A stretch of 13,024 nt of DNA from Acetofilamentum sp. (GCA_020722645.1 DYKL01000065.1:1-13024), one strand, 5' to 3'; shown: positions 1 to 6,806, counted from the first letter of the stretch. The notes: generated by a model from the sequence alone, not told the origin. Numbers and translations: made by a program.

Positions 1-228
1 TGGCTGCCTTTGATGAAACAAAACAAATACAATTTTGTGCATTTTTTGATAAATGGAAATTGCAATGATGTTGCAACATTAGAATTAAATCCAAAACCGG
101 ATTCAAAAATTAGAATTTATATGGTTTTTACAGGTTTAGATGAACCTTTTTCGATAAAGCCACAAACTCTTGAAACCATTGACAGAAGCGGGTTTGTGCT
201 TGTAGAGTGGGGCGGAATGGATATATAA
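1..228 (+). CDS. C-terminal fragment of an unidentified protein (5' end outside window)
   Basis: The frame is open from the first base (W-L-P-L-M-K...) and ends at TAA 226-228, so this is most likely the last 75 codons of a gene that begins upstream. A TTG (10) and an ATG (13) lie inside it, but neither has visible initiation signals. The fragment is mixed polar/hydrophobic with no membrane segment and ends ...GFVLVEWGGMDI. I do not recognise the family. It is followed immediately by a strong palindromic terminator, which supports this being a true gene end. Function unknown. Confidence 0.6.
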   Translation, partial: WLPLMKQNKYNFVHFLINGNCNDVATLELNPKPDSKIRIYMVFTGLDEPFSIKPQTLETIDRSGFVLVEWGGMDI

Positions 229-241
229 AAAATGTTTAATT

Positions 242-269
242 AAAAAACCGGCTTATTGCCGGTTTTTTT
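242..269. terminator. Bidirectional Rho-independent terminator
   Basis: Perfect 11-bp inverted repeat: AAAAAACCGGC (242-252), loop TTATT, GCCGGTTTTTT (258-268). The A-run on one side and T-run on the other give a U-tract in both directions. It sits exactly between two converging genes (stops at 228 and 272) and can serve both. Confidence 0.9.
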
Positions 270-271
270 CT

Positions 272-1546
272 TTAAAAATCTTCTATTTGGACTTTATATT
301 TCATAATAAATTCTTCGATTGGTCTTTCAAAATAACCGGATTCGAGTTTTTCTTTAATATCTTTGAATGCTGCAATAGTTCTATCAACGTGTTGTAATGT
401 ATGAACAGCAGTAGGAATAATTCTGAACATAACAACATCTTTTGGTACAACAGGATAAACAACTACTGAACAGAAAATTTTATGGAATTCTCGCAGTTCT
501 ATAAGCATACTGCCGGCAAGTTCCGCTCTACCATGAATAAAAACAGGAGTTACCGGTGAATTTGTTTTTCCTATGTCAAATCCCATTTCTTTTAAGCCTG
601 ATTGTAAAGCTCTAACAATTTTCCATAAATTGTCTTTATGACTAGAATCTGAACGTAACATATCCAATCTTTTTAATGCTCCGAAAACCATAGGCATTGG
701 CAATGATTTGGCAAAAACCTGAGAACGTAAAACATATTGAAGATAGTCAATTATTTTTTTCTCTGCAGCAACAAAACCTCCAATCAGAGCCATTGCTTTG
801 GCAAAAGTAGAAAAATAAACATCTACACCATCTTGAACGCCAAAATGTTCACCTGTTCCGGCACCTGTTTTTCCCATTGTTCCAAAACCATGAGCATCAT
901 CAACCAATAATCTGAAACTATAATCTTTTTTCAACGCAACAATTCCGTCTAATCTGCCTAAATCTCCTGCCATTCCAAAGACACCTTCGGTAATTACTAA
1001 AATACCACCGTTTGTTTTTTCTACTACCTTTTTTGCATGTTCAAGCTGTTTTTTGAGGCTTTCCATATTATTGTGCTCAAATACAAATCTTTTACCGAAA
1101 TGCAACTGACAACCGTCTAGAATGCATGCGTGAGATTCCGAATCGTAAACAATAACATCATTTCTGTCAACTAAAGACTGAATAATTGATACCATACCTT
1201 GATAACCGTAGTTTAGAAGATATGCTTTTTCTTTATGAACAAAAGCAGCTAATTCGCTTTCAAGTTTTTCGTGATATTTTGTGTGTCCTGACATAAGTCT
1301 TGCTCCCATAGGATAAGCCAAGCCCCATTCTTTTGCTGCTTCTGCGTCAACTTTTCTGACTTCGGGATGGTTTGCCAGACCCAAATAGTTATTCAAACTC
1401 CATGTTAATACTTCTTTGCCGCGAAACATCATTTCGGGTTTTATTTCACCTTCAAGCTTTGGAAAAGATATGTAACCATGTGCTACATTTCTGTATTGTC
1501 CAAGTGAACTTTTCTTATTTCTTAGTTTTTCAAAAATATCAGTCAT
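272..1546 (-). CDS. Alpha-oxoamine synthase (serine palmitoyltransferase / cysteate acyltransferase / KBL-like PLP enzyme)
   Basis: The 424-residue protein belongs to the class II aminotransferase-fold alpha-oxoamine synthases, which condense an acyl-CoA with an amino acid and release CO2. Visible PLP-site features are DSESHACILDG (His139, stacking on the pyridine ring), VDDAHGFG (Asp216, His219) and the Schiff-base lysine Lys250 in STFAKAMALIGG. The N-terminal NNYLGLANHP segment and full-length size fit a complete cytosolic enzyme. In Bacteroidota such enzymes make the long-chain base of sphingolipids (serine substrate) or the capnine base of sulfonolipids (cysteate substrate). Sequence by eye cannot separate these or exclude 2-amino-3-ketobutyrate CoA ligase. 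Serine palmitoyltransferase-like is my best guess because the family is common in this phylum. Start ATG 1546 has an A-rich leader, and a TACATTTG box lies upstream. Transcribed alone, divergent from the SpoIIE gene. Confidence 0.85.
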   Translation of the reverse strand: MTDIFEKLRNKKSSLGQYRNVAHGYISFPKLEGEIKPEMMFRGKEVLTWSLNNYLGLANHPEVRKVDAEAAKEWGLAYPMGARLMSGHTKYHEKLESELAAFVHKEKAYLLNYGYQGMVSIIQSLVDRNDVIVYDSESHACILDGCQLHFGKRFVFEHNNMESLKKQLEHAKKVVEKTNGGILVITEGVFGMAGDLGRLDGIVALKKDYSFRLLVDDAHGFGTMGKTGAGTGEHFGVQDGVDVYFSTFAKAMALIGGFVAAEKKIIDYLQYVLRSQVFAKSLPMPMVFGALKRLDMLRSDSSHKDNLWKIVRALQSGLKEMGFDIGKTNSPVTPVFIHGRAELAGSMLIELREFHKIFCSVVVYPVVPKDVVMFRIIPTAVHTLQHVDRTIAAFKDIKEKLESGYFERPIEEFIMKYKVQIEDF

Positions 1547-1583
1547 CTTATTCTGATTTAAAAGTTTTTTGTAAAATTATTTG

Positions 1584-1591
1584 CAAATGTA
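1584..1591 (-). promoter_or_regulatory. Bacteroidota-type -7 box for the alpha-oxoamine synthase gene
   Basis: The minus strand reads TACATTTG, a perfect match to the Bacteroidota -7 consensus TAnnTTTG, 37 bases before the ATG at 1546. The -33 position is only a T-rich run rather than a clean TTTG. Inferred from consensus and position; no transcript evidence. Confidence 0.45.
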
Positions 1592-1700
1592 TAAATCTTA
1601 ATTGATAAAAAAAATATTTTAAAAACACATTGTTTTGTAACAATAAACTTTTGCTTTGCATCAATATTTGCAGTGTAATTCTCAATAAAAAAAATATCAT

Positions 1701-1731
1701 TTTGAAATAATAAAAAAAAGTGGTAATATTG
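1701..1731 (+). promoter_or_regulatory. Candidate -33/-7 promoter of the TPR-SpoIIE gene
   Basis: TTTG (1701-1704) is separated by 19 bp from TAATATTG (1724-1731), which has one mismatch to TAnnTTTG. Spacing fits Bacteroidota sigma-70 promoters. The -7 box ends only 13 bases before the ATG at 1745, and the gap is an A-run, so the predicted 5' UTR is extremely short. Confidence 0.45.
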
Positions 1732-1744
1732 TAAAAAAAAAATA

Positions 1745-3568
1745 ATGCCGAAATTCTTTTCTATAATAGTATTTGTAGTGTTTCTGAGCATTTCTGTTTT
1801 TTCTCAGGATATCGACCCGCAAACTCAATCAAAAATTGATGAATACAAACAATTGGTTGAAAAATACAAACAAGAAGGAAATACATCTAATACAGTTAAT
1901 TATCTTATTAAAATTGGAAATTTATACTGGTCTGAAAATGATGCTACTCAGGCATTGGAAGCATTTAAAGAAGCTGAAAATATACTAGCCAATACAACAA
2001 ACACCACAGCCAAATCTCAACTTTTTAATTTTATGGCAGGTATATATATGGGAACAGGAGATTATTCCAAAGCAGAAGAGTATTACAAAAAATCTTATGA
2101 TTTAACATCATACAATTTAGACAATGTTGCATTAATAAACTTGCTGTTTAATATAGGTTCTACTCAAACAAGTCAAGCGAAATATAATGATGCAATTAAT
2201 ACATACAATGAGGTTTTGTCTATCGCTATGGAAATTAATGACTACGACATGGTTATTAATTCATCGGCTAAAATAGCCAATTGTTATGACGCTATTGGTG
2301 ACGAACAAAATAAAAATAATTATCTGAATATTTCTATGAATTATGAAAGACAGAAGAATGAAGAAATATTAAGAAAGCAACAAGAAGAAACTCAAAATCA
2401 AAGAGATTTAGCCCAAAAAAATGCCCTTCGACTTGAAACACAGATGTACAGAAATAAAATGATTTCAGATTCTTTAGCTCATCAACAGGTATTAACTGAA
2501 CAAAAACAGAACGAAATTGAACTTCTGAATAAACAAAAAGAACTTCAGGATTTATTAATTGAACAGCAGGAGAAAGAACTACTATATGAAAAACAGGTTG
2601 CTAAAGCAAGAAACAGAGTAATTACGATACTTATTGTCGGTATTATTTTTATTATTGCTGCTTTTTTCTGGATTTTCAGATTATATTTAATCAATAAAAA
2701 ACAAAAAGAACAACTTAATAAATTTAATATTGAACTTCAGGATAAAAACGAAAAAATAAATAAACAAGCTATTATATTAGAAAAACAGAAAAAAGACATG
2801 GAAATTCAGAATAAAAAAATAAATGACAGTATAACTTACGCCAGCAGAATACAACAAGCTATACTTCCGGTTAAAAATGCCATTGAAAACAGCTTTAAAG
2901 GAGCTGTGATTTTTTATCGCCCCCGTGATGTTGTAAGTGGTGATTTTTATTGGTTCACAAAAATGGGAAACGAAAAAATAATAGCAGCAGTGGATTGCAC
3001 AGGGCATAGTGTGCCGGGAGCTTTTATGTCTATGATTGCCAATACTTTGTTAAATGAAATTATTAAGACAAAAGGTATTACTGATTTGGCAAAAGTCCTG
3101 CACGAATTGAATAAGGGGGTTATTGAAAACCTCCACAGTTCAAAAAATGTAGAAGGGTTGAATGACGGAATGGATATTTCTTTATATAAATTTGAAGAAG
3201 GTAAAAGAACTGCAAAATTTGCATCTGCTAATCACGTTTCTGTTATTTTTGTTGATGAAAATCAAACAGTTGTTGAAGGAGATTATTTTTCAATCGGAGG
3301 TATGGAAGATCAAATTGAAGTTACATTTCACGAAAAAGAAGTTAATTTGGGAGAAAAAGCTACGATTTATATGTTTTCAGATGGATTTATCGACCAGTTT
3401 AATAAAAAAGGGAAAAAATATATGTCTAAAAGATTTATCGAATTTTTGCAGGATATTTATACTTTAAATTTTAACGAACAGGAAGAAAGGCTTTTGATTG
3501 AATTTGAAAAATGGAGAGAAGACTTCCGCCAAATTGACGATATCCTTGTTATTGGTCTTTCAGTTTAA
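1745..3568 (+). CDS. TPR-coiled coil-transmembrane SpoIIE (PP2C-family) serine phosphatase
   Basis: The 607-residue protein has four regions. A signal peptide (about 1-20, ending SVFSQ) is followed by TPR-like helical repeats (about 25-200, e.g. GDYSKAEEYYKKSYDL). A long charged coiled coil (about 205-290) leads to one membrane span (about 292-317, ILIVGIIFIIAAFFWIF). After a second coiled coil comes a cytoplasmic SpoIIE/PP2C domain (about 362-607). Metal-binding PP2C motifs are visible: RDVVSGDFYW near 394, DCTGHSVPGAFMS near 418, SDGFIDQ near 546 and DDILVIGLSV at the C-terminus. It should sense something in the periplasm through TPRs and dephosphorylate a cytoplasmic Ser/Thr phosphoprotein, in this superfamily often an anti-sigma antagonist (STAS). 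No such partner gene lies next to it. The architecture is common in Bacteroidota. The start was chosen for the intact signal peptide. No terminator is evident before the downstream repeat island. Confidence 0.9.
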   Translation: MPKFFSIIVFVVFLSISVFSQDIDPQTQSKIDEYKQLVEKYKQEGNTSNTVNYLIKIGNLYWSENDATQALEAFKEAENILANTTNTTAKSQLFNFMAGIYMGTGDYSKAEEYYKKSYDLTSYNLDNVALINLLFNIGSTQTSQAKYNDAINTYNEVLSIAMEINDYDMVINSSAKIANCYDAIGDEQNKNNYLNISMNYERQKNEEILRKQQEETQNQRDLAQKNALRLETQMYRNKMISDSLAHQQVLTEQKQNEIELLNKQKELQDLLIEQQEKELLYEKQVAKARNRVITILIVGIIFIIAAFFWIFRLYLINKKQKEQLNKFNIELQDKNEKINKQAIILEKQKKDMEIQNKKINDSITYASRIQQAILPVKNAIENSFKGAVIFYRPRDVVSGDFYWFTKMGNEKIIAAVDCTGHSVPGAFMSMIANTLLNEIIKTKGITDLAKVLHELNKGVIENLHSSKNVEGLNDGMDISLYKFEEGKRTAKFASANHVSVIFVDENQTVVEGDYFSIGGMEDQIEVTFHEKEVNLGEKATIYMFSDGFIDQFNKKGKKYMSKRFIEFLQDIYTLNFNEQEERLLIEFEKWREDFRQIDDILVIGLSV

Positions 3569-3664
3569 TTATTCCATAGATAATTTATACTAAACCGCTA
3601 TCAAATTTTTTATGTAGCTAATTCAACTTTAAAATCCGAATTCTATAATTAGTTGATTTATATT

Positions 3665-3697
3665 GTTTTCGGATTGCAAATCATTATTGTCCGAAAC
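3665..3697. repeat. Left inner inverted repeat arm / hairpin of the island
   Basis: Begins GTTTTCGGATTGC and ends TTGTCCGAAAC. It can fold on itself (TTCGGA with TCCGAA) and matches the arm at 4375-4406 in reverse complement. The only difference is the central A/T-rich GCAAAT segment. Confidence 0.65.
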
Positions 3698-3730
3698 CTT
3701 GTATTAAAAATTTGTCGTTAGCCTACTCAT

Positions 3731-4235
3731 ACGCTTTGCGTCATTGCGAGGCTTTGCTTCGTACGCTTTGCGTCATTGCGACCACGAGGAACAAAGTGGG
3801 AAGCAATCTCTAACTCGTTAAAACCGGTTCTTCGTAGGGTCTGCTTCTTGCTTCGTTCCTCGCAATGACGTCCGCCTCGCAGAGACGGTTGCCTCGCAGA
3901 CACGGTTTGCCACAGACGCTTTGCGTCATTGCGAGGCACGAAGCAATCTCAAGCCCAAACCGGTCTGCTTCGCAAAACCTCGCAGAGACGGTTTGCTTCC
4001 TACACATTGCGTCATAGATAGGCTTTGCTTCTTACGCTTTGCGTCATTGCGAGGCTTTGCTTCGTTCCTACCTATGACAACTTTTTTTAAATAGTTGGTT
4101 ATTAGTTAGTTGCATGTTTAAGTCATGAGCAGTTACAAATTTACACAAACTTCGTTTTTTTTTATTGTCATTCTACTTTTATGCAAAATTTTATTTTTGC
4201 TTCTCACTCGCAATGACGTTTGCCTCGCAGAGACG
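3731..4235. repeat. Cluster of REP-like short palindromic repeats
   Basis: ACGCTTTGCGTCATTGCGAG occurs at 3731-3750, 3916-3935 and 4034-4053, with a one-base variant at 3763-3782. Its core is inverted (CTCGCAATGACG) at 3859-3870 and 4207-4218. A second motif, CCTCGCAGAGACGG or close variants, occurs near 3875, 3892, 3978 and 4223; AAGCAATCTC occurs at 3801 and 3941. The base composition is clearly GC-richer than the surrounding DNA. Repeats of the TCATTGCGAG...GAAGCAATC kind are known to be scattered through many bacterial genomes and often produce spurious ORF calls. They probably arrived or spread separately from the AT-rich flanks. Confidence 0.8.
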
Positions 4236-4340
4236 AAAAGTCTGGAAAAAAAATGTAAGCAGCAAAACTTGGAGTTATTGTGGCTTTTAATACATAGTTT
4301 TAATCGAAATCAACTTTTTTTAACTATTTAAAATACAATT

Positions 4341-4374
4341 ATAAAACGTAATGTGTTTAAATATAACGTTTTAT
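4341..4374. repeat. AT-rich hairpin at the right side of the island
   Basis: ATAAAACGT (4341-4349) and ACGTTTTAT (4366-4374) form a 9-bp stem with a 16-base loop, directly before the right inner arm. Role unknown. No U-tract follows, so it is a poor terminator. Confidence 0.5.
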
Positions 4375-4406
4375 GTTTCGGACAATAATGATTGCAAATC
4401 CGAAAA
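4375..4406. repeat. Right inner inverted repeat arm / hairpin of the island
   Basis: Begins GTTTCGGACAATAATG and ends AAATCCGAAAA. It is the reverse complement of 3666-3697 apart from a 3-base central difference, and is itself a hairpin. Confidence 0.65.
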
Positions 4407-4497
4407 AGCGAACATGTTTATTTACAAATTATAAAAGTGGTTTAGTATAAAACTCAATAAATTAATAACTTAAAACATTACAAACTTTCGACTTATT

Positions 4498-5247
4498 ATG
4501 GTTAAATCAATTTTTGAACATCGATCAATAAAAAAATATAAAGAAACTCCGGTTTCTGACGAATTACTAAAAAAAATAATAGAAGCCGCTATCAGAGGTT
4601 CAAATACAGGAAATATGCAATTATATAGTGTTATTGTTACAAAAAACACTGAAATAAAAAAACAACTCTGGGAGGCTCATTTTAAACAAAATATGGTTGT
4701 TCAGGCTCCTGTTTTACTTACTTTTGTTGCTGATATTAACCGTTTTCATAAATGGTGTCAGATAAATAATGCTGGAAAAGCTTATGATAATTTTTTGTGG
4801 TTTTATAATGCTTCAATTGATGCCGTAATTGCCGCTCAAAATGCTTGCATTGAAGCCGAAGATAACAATCTTGGTATTTGCTATCTAGGCACTACAACTT
4901 ATATGGCTCAAAAAATTATAGATATTCTTGAGCTTCCAAAGGGGGTTGTTCCTGTTACAACCATAGTTTTAGGTTACCCTGATGAAAACCCGCCTTTAAC
5001 AGACAGACTTCCATACAATGCTGTCGTTTTTGACGAAAAATATAAAGAATTTTCTGATACCGAAATTGAAAATCTCTTTTATGAAAAAGACAATTCTGAA
5101 TTTACAAAATCACTAATAAACGAAAATCAAACCGAGAATCTGGCTCAGATTTTTACTCAAAAGAGATACAAACTTTCTGATAATATTTATTTTTCTAAAG
5201 AATTTTTAAAAGTTATTGAAAAGCAGGGATTTATGAAAAATGATTAA
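4498..5247 (+). CDS. Nitroreductase-family FMN-dependent NAD(P)H oxidoreductase
   Basis: The 249-residue cytosolic protein has the nitroreductase fold of the NfsA/FRP-like subgroup. An N-terminal phosphate-binding HRSIKKYKETPV (8-19) is followed by FMN-contact residues GSNTGNMQLY (34-43). Further on are the conserved EAEDNNLGICYLGTT segment (about 118-132) and VTTIVLGYPDENPP, which closes the active site. Such flavoproteins reduce nitroaromatics, quinones or flavins at NAD(P)H expense; the natural substrate here cannot be told. Length fits the family. The start ATG 4498 gives the standard N-terminus just before the RS motif. It lies directly after the repeat island, so its promoter must be in or near 4440-4497, where I see no convincing box. 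Its TAA directly abuts the stop of the opposing gene. Confidence 0.88.
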   Translation: MVKSIFEHRSIKKYKETPVSDELLKKIIEAAIRGSNTGNMQLYSVIVTKNTEIKKQLWEAHFKQNMVVQAPVLLTFVADINRFHKWCQINNAGKAYDNFLWFYNASIDAVIAAQNACIEAEDNNLGICYLGTTTYMAQKIIDILELPKGVVPVTTIVLGYPDENPPLTDRLPYNAVVFDEKYKEFSDTEIENLFYEKDNSEFTKSLINENQTENLAQIFTQKRYKLSDNIYFSKEFLKVIEKQGFMKND

Positions 5248-5670
5248 CTAATCAATAGAGCTTGTTTTTTTGAAGTAATACAAAGCAGAACGGTCTTTTA
5301 TCATATATTTCTGTTGTGCATTATCCGGAATTTCTTTGCCGTCTAAGTCGTCAATAGTTTTTACGGCATAATTAATCGGTACAATTTCATATTTTTTATG
5401 CTTGAAATTGTCAAAATTTACCTTTTTTTCAATTCCGGCAACATTTTCTTCATTAAAACTTAGCGTAAGGATAAGATAATCAAGAGTATCTATTTCTATA
5501 TAAAAAGAATCTGTTGGAATCATCATCAATTGTCTTCCGTTTATAAAGGGAATAAATTCTGCATCTGGATATGAAGTGTCAATTTCAATTGACTTATTTT
5601 GAGAAAAAACAGAAAAATTTATTAACAAAAAAAATAAAGCAAACGATGTTGTGAATTTGTTGATTTTCAA
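5248..5670 (-). CDS. Small secreted protein of unknown function
   Basis: The 140-residue protein begins with a typical signal peptide (MKINKF then hydrophobic TSFALFFLLINFSVFS, cleavage near SVFSQ/N at about residue 24). The mature part of about 115 residues is acidic and beta-rich, with no motif I recognise. There is no lipobox cysteine, so it is probably periplasmic or secreted. The TAG at 5248-5250 directly touches the TAA of the convergent nitroreductase, leaving no space for a terminator between them. A perfect TAATTTTG box (5707-5714, minus) lies 36 bases upstream of the start. Confidence 0.75.
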   Translation of the reverse strand: MKINKFTTSFALFFLLINFSVFSQNKSIEIDTSYPDAEFIPFINGRQLMMIPTDSFYIEIDTLDYLILTLSFNEENVAGIEKKVNFDNFKHKKYEIVPINYAVKTIDDLDGKEIPDNAQQKYMIKDRSALYYFKKTSSID

Positions 5671-5706
5671 TGCAATACTGTTTTTTTTATTGTGATTTAA
5701 TTAAAA

Positions 5707-5714
5707 CAAAATTA
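5707..5714 (-). promoter_or_regulatory. Candidate -7 box for the small secreted protein gene
   Basis: The minus strand reads TAATTTTG, a perfect TAnnTTTG match, 36 bases upstream of the ATG at 5670. No clean -33 TTTG at the ideal distance. Confidence 0.4.
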
Positions 5715-5742
5715 TAATTTTTTTTATTTTTGATAAGAAGTA

Positions 5743-5772
5743 TTTGTATGATTTAATTTTTTTTTACTTTTA
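5743..5772 (+). promoter_or_regulatory. Candidate promoter of lipoprotein copy 1
   Basis: TTTG (5743-5746), 18-bp spacer, TACTTTTA (5765-5772, one mismatch to TAnnTTTG). The ATG follows at 5799, giving a short A/T-rich leader. Confidence 0.4.
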
Positions 5773-5798
5773 CAGCGAAATTTTAAAATTAAATTATT

Positions 5799-6251
5799 AT
5801 GAAAAAATTTGTTTTTTCTGCATTAGCAGTTGTTTTCGCAATGTTTTTGATGACATCTTGCAACAAAGACGTTGAAAAAGAAATCGTTGGCAAATGGAAA
5901 ATCGAAAAAGCCGATATTTCTAATTTAGAAGAATTGGTTGTTGAACTTGCCGAATCATTTGGATTAGGCGAAGCCGAAATCGAAGAAATGAAAAAAGAAA
6001 TGCAAGAAGATATGAGCAACGAATTTATCGGTTCAACTATCGAATTTGTTGAAGACCACACTTTCAAATCACCAGATAGCGAAGGTAAATGGACTTATAA
6101 CAAAGAAGAAAACAAAATTGAAATCGAAGAAAACGGTGCTAAATACGATTTAATCGTTGACAAACTTATAGGAAACACTTTAGATTTAACTATGGTATTT
6201 AGTGAAAATGAAATGGAATTCAAATTTACCATGAGTTTATCTCGTCAATAG
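5799..6251 (+). CDS. Lipocalin-like lipoprotein, copy 1
   Basis: The 150-residue protein has a lipoprotein signal peptide with lipobox LMTSC (Cys21). The mature domain begins IVGKWKIEKADISNLEEL and shows the repeating beta-strand pattern of small lipocalin-like/calycin domains in Bacteroidota (GKW near the first strand, then STIEFVEDHTFKSPDSEGKW and the IEIEENG turn). An acidic helical insert (about 41-75, rich in E and K) follows the first strand. Expected to be anchored in the outer or inner membrane on the periplasmic side; ligand unknown. It is almost identical to the downstream gene from residue 31 on and exactly identical from residue 41. It has its own promoter-like boxes and terminator, so it is probably monocistronic. 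Confidence 0.82.
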   Translation: MKKFVFSALAVVFAMFLMTSCNKDVEKEIVGKWKIEKADISNLEELVVELAESFGLGEAEIEEMKKEMQEDMSNEFIGSTIEFVEDHTFKSPDSEGKWTYNKEENKIEIEENGAKYDLIVDKLIGNTLDLTMVFSENEMEFKFTMSLSRQ

Positions 6252-6298
6252 TTATTTCTATATCAAACAAAAAAAACGTGCTTTTATGCACGTTTTTT
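5889..6298 (+). repeat. Tandem duplication unit, copy 1 (pairs with 6444-6853)
   Basis: Aligned at a constant offset of 555 bp with no indel. Positions 5952-6280 are identical to 6507-6835 (329 bp), covering the last ~100 codons, the stop and the 3' UTR up to the terminator loop. Only a few substitutions lie between 5889 and 5951, and the signal peptide/promoter regions upstream are unrelated. Confidence 0.9.
6271..6298 (+). terminator. Rho-independent terminator of lipoprotein copy 1
   Basis: AAAAAACGTGC (6271-6281), 6-base loop, GCACGTTTTTT (6288-6298): a perfect 11-bp stem ending in a T-run, 20 bases after the stop. A-rich on the other side, so possibly active both ways. Confidence 0.9.
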
Positions 6299-6300
6299 AA

Positions 6301-6330
6301 TTTGTTTAAAAATAATTGATTTTAATTTTT
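6301..6330 (+). promoter_or_regulatory. Candidate promoter of lipoprotein copy 2
   Basis: TTTG (6301-6304), 18-bp spacer, TAATTTTT (6323-6330, last base off consensus), immediately after the terminator of copy 1 and 14 bases before the ATG at 6345. Confidence 0.4.
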
Positions 6331-6344
6331 CTTAATATCTGATT

Positions 6345-6806
6345 ATGAATAAAATTGTTATTACAATCTTTTTGTCTTTTTTTATTTTAGTTTCTTCATG
6401 TAACTTATTAAAAAATTCCAACAAAATTGAAAATGATATTGTCGGCAAATGGAAAATCGAAAATGCCGATCTTTCTAATTTAGAAGAATTGGTTGTTGAA
6501 CTTGCTGAATCATTTGGATTAGGCGAAGCCGAAATCGAAGAAATGAAAAAAGAAATGCAAGAAGATATGAGCAACGAATTTATCGGTTCAACTATCGAAT
6601 TTGTTGAAGACCACACTTTCAAATCACCAGATAGCGAAGGTAAATGGACTTATAACAAAGAAGAAAACAAAATTGAAATCGAAGAAAACGGTGCTAAATA
6701 CGATTTAATCGTTGACAAACTTATAGGAAACACTTTAGATTTAACTATGGTATTTAGTGAAAATGAAATGGAATTCAAATTTACCATGAGTTTATCTCGT
6801 CAATAG
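6345..6806 (+). CDS. Lipocalin-like lipoprotein, copy 2
   Basis: The 153-residue paralogue of the gene 93 bp upstream has a different signal peptide (MNKIVITIFLSFFILVSSC, lipobox LVSSC, Cys19) and a different linker (NLLKNSNKIEND). From IVGKWKIE onward it matches copy 1 with only K/N and I/L changes near the start, and it is identical over the last 110 residues. The mature lipocalin-like fold and periplasmic location are therefore the same; ligand unknown. Independent promoter-like boxes and a terminator suggest separate control, so the two copies may be expressed under different conditions. The opposite-strand ORFs that overlap both copies are shadows. Confidence 0.82.
   Translation: MNKIVITIFLSFFILVSSCNLLKNSNKIENDIVGKWKIENADLSNLEELVVELAESFGLGEAEIEEMKKEMQEDMSNEFIGSTIEFVEDHTFKSPDSEGKWTYNKEENKIEIEENGAKYDLIVDKLIGNTLDLTMVFSENEMEFKFTMSLSRQ

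Larger units (their letters stand above)
3584..4451. repeat. Composite repeat island bracketed by imperfect inverted repeats (possible degenerate mobile element)
   Basis: This fills nearly all of the 929-bp gap between the SpoIIE gene and the nitroreductase. Outer arms: TTTATACTAAACCGCT (3584-3599) and AGTGGTTTAGTATAAA (4436-4451), complementary at 15 of 16 positions. Inner arms: 3666-3697 and 4375-4406, reverse complements at 29 of 32 positions by eye, and each able to form its own hairpin (TTCGGA/TCCGAA). Between them lie a GC-richer repeat cluster and, at 4341-4374, a 9-bp-stem hairpin (ATAAAACGT/ACGTTTTAT). No transposase or credible ORF is present. Short ORFs on either strand are repeat translations (e.g. 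RHCEERS, SLAMTQSV) and were not called as genes. No clear target-site duplication was found. Confidence 0.6.

Noticed and set aside
3162..3467. A 101-codon plus-strand ORF inside the SpoIIE gene
   Set aside because: Out-of-frame shadow within the conserved phosphatase domain, which carries the clear motifs in the main frame.
3727..4007. Two overlapping minus-strand ORFs of 65-70 codons in the repeat island
   Set aside because: They translate the short repeats (RHCEERS, SLAMTQSV, EIASHF patterns), a known artefact; composition and repeats explain them and there is no initiation context.
3731..4235. Possible CRISPR array
   Set aside because: Spacing between repeat copies is irregular, copies occur in both orientations, and no cas genes are present.
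4125..4331. A 68-codon plus-strand ORF with a hydrophobic start
   Set aside because: It runs through the low-complexity T-rich and repeat sequence at the island's right side, has no homology I recognise and no promoter; hydrophobicity comes from T-runs.
5789..6622. Minus-strand ORFs (92 and 96 codons) sharing the same C-terminal sequence
   Set aside because: They are antisense shadows of the duplicated lipoprotein genes; their similarity just reflects the duplication.
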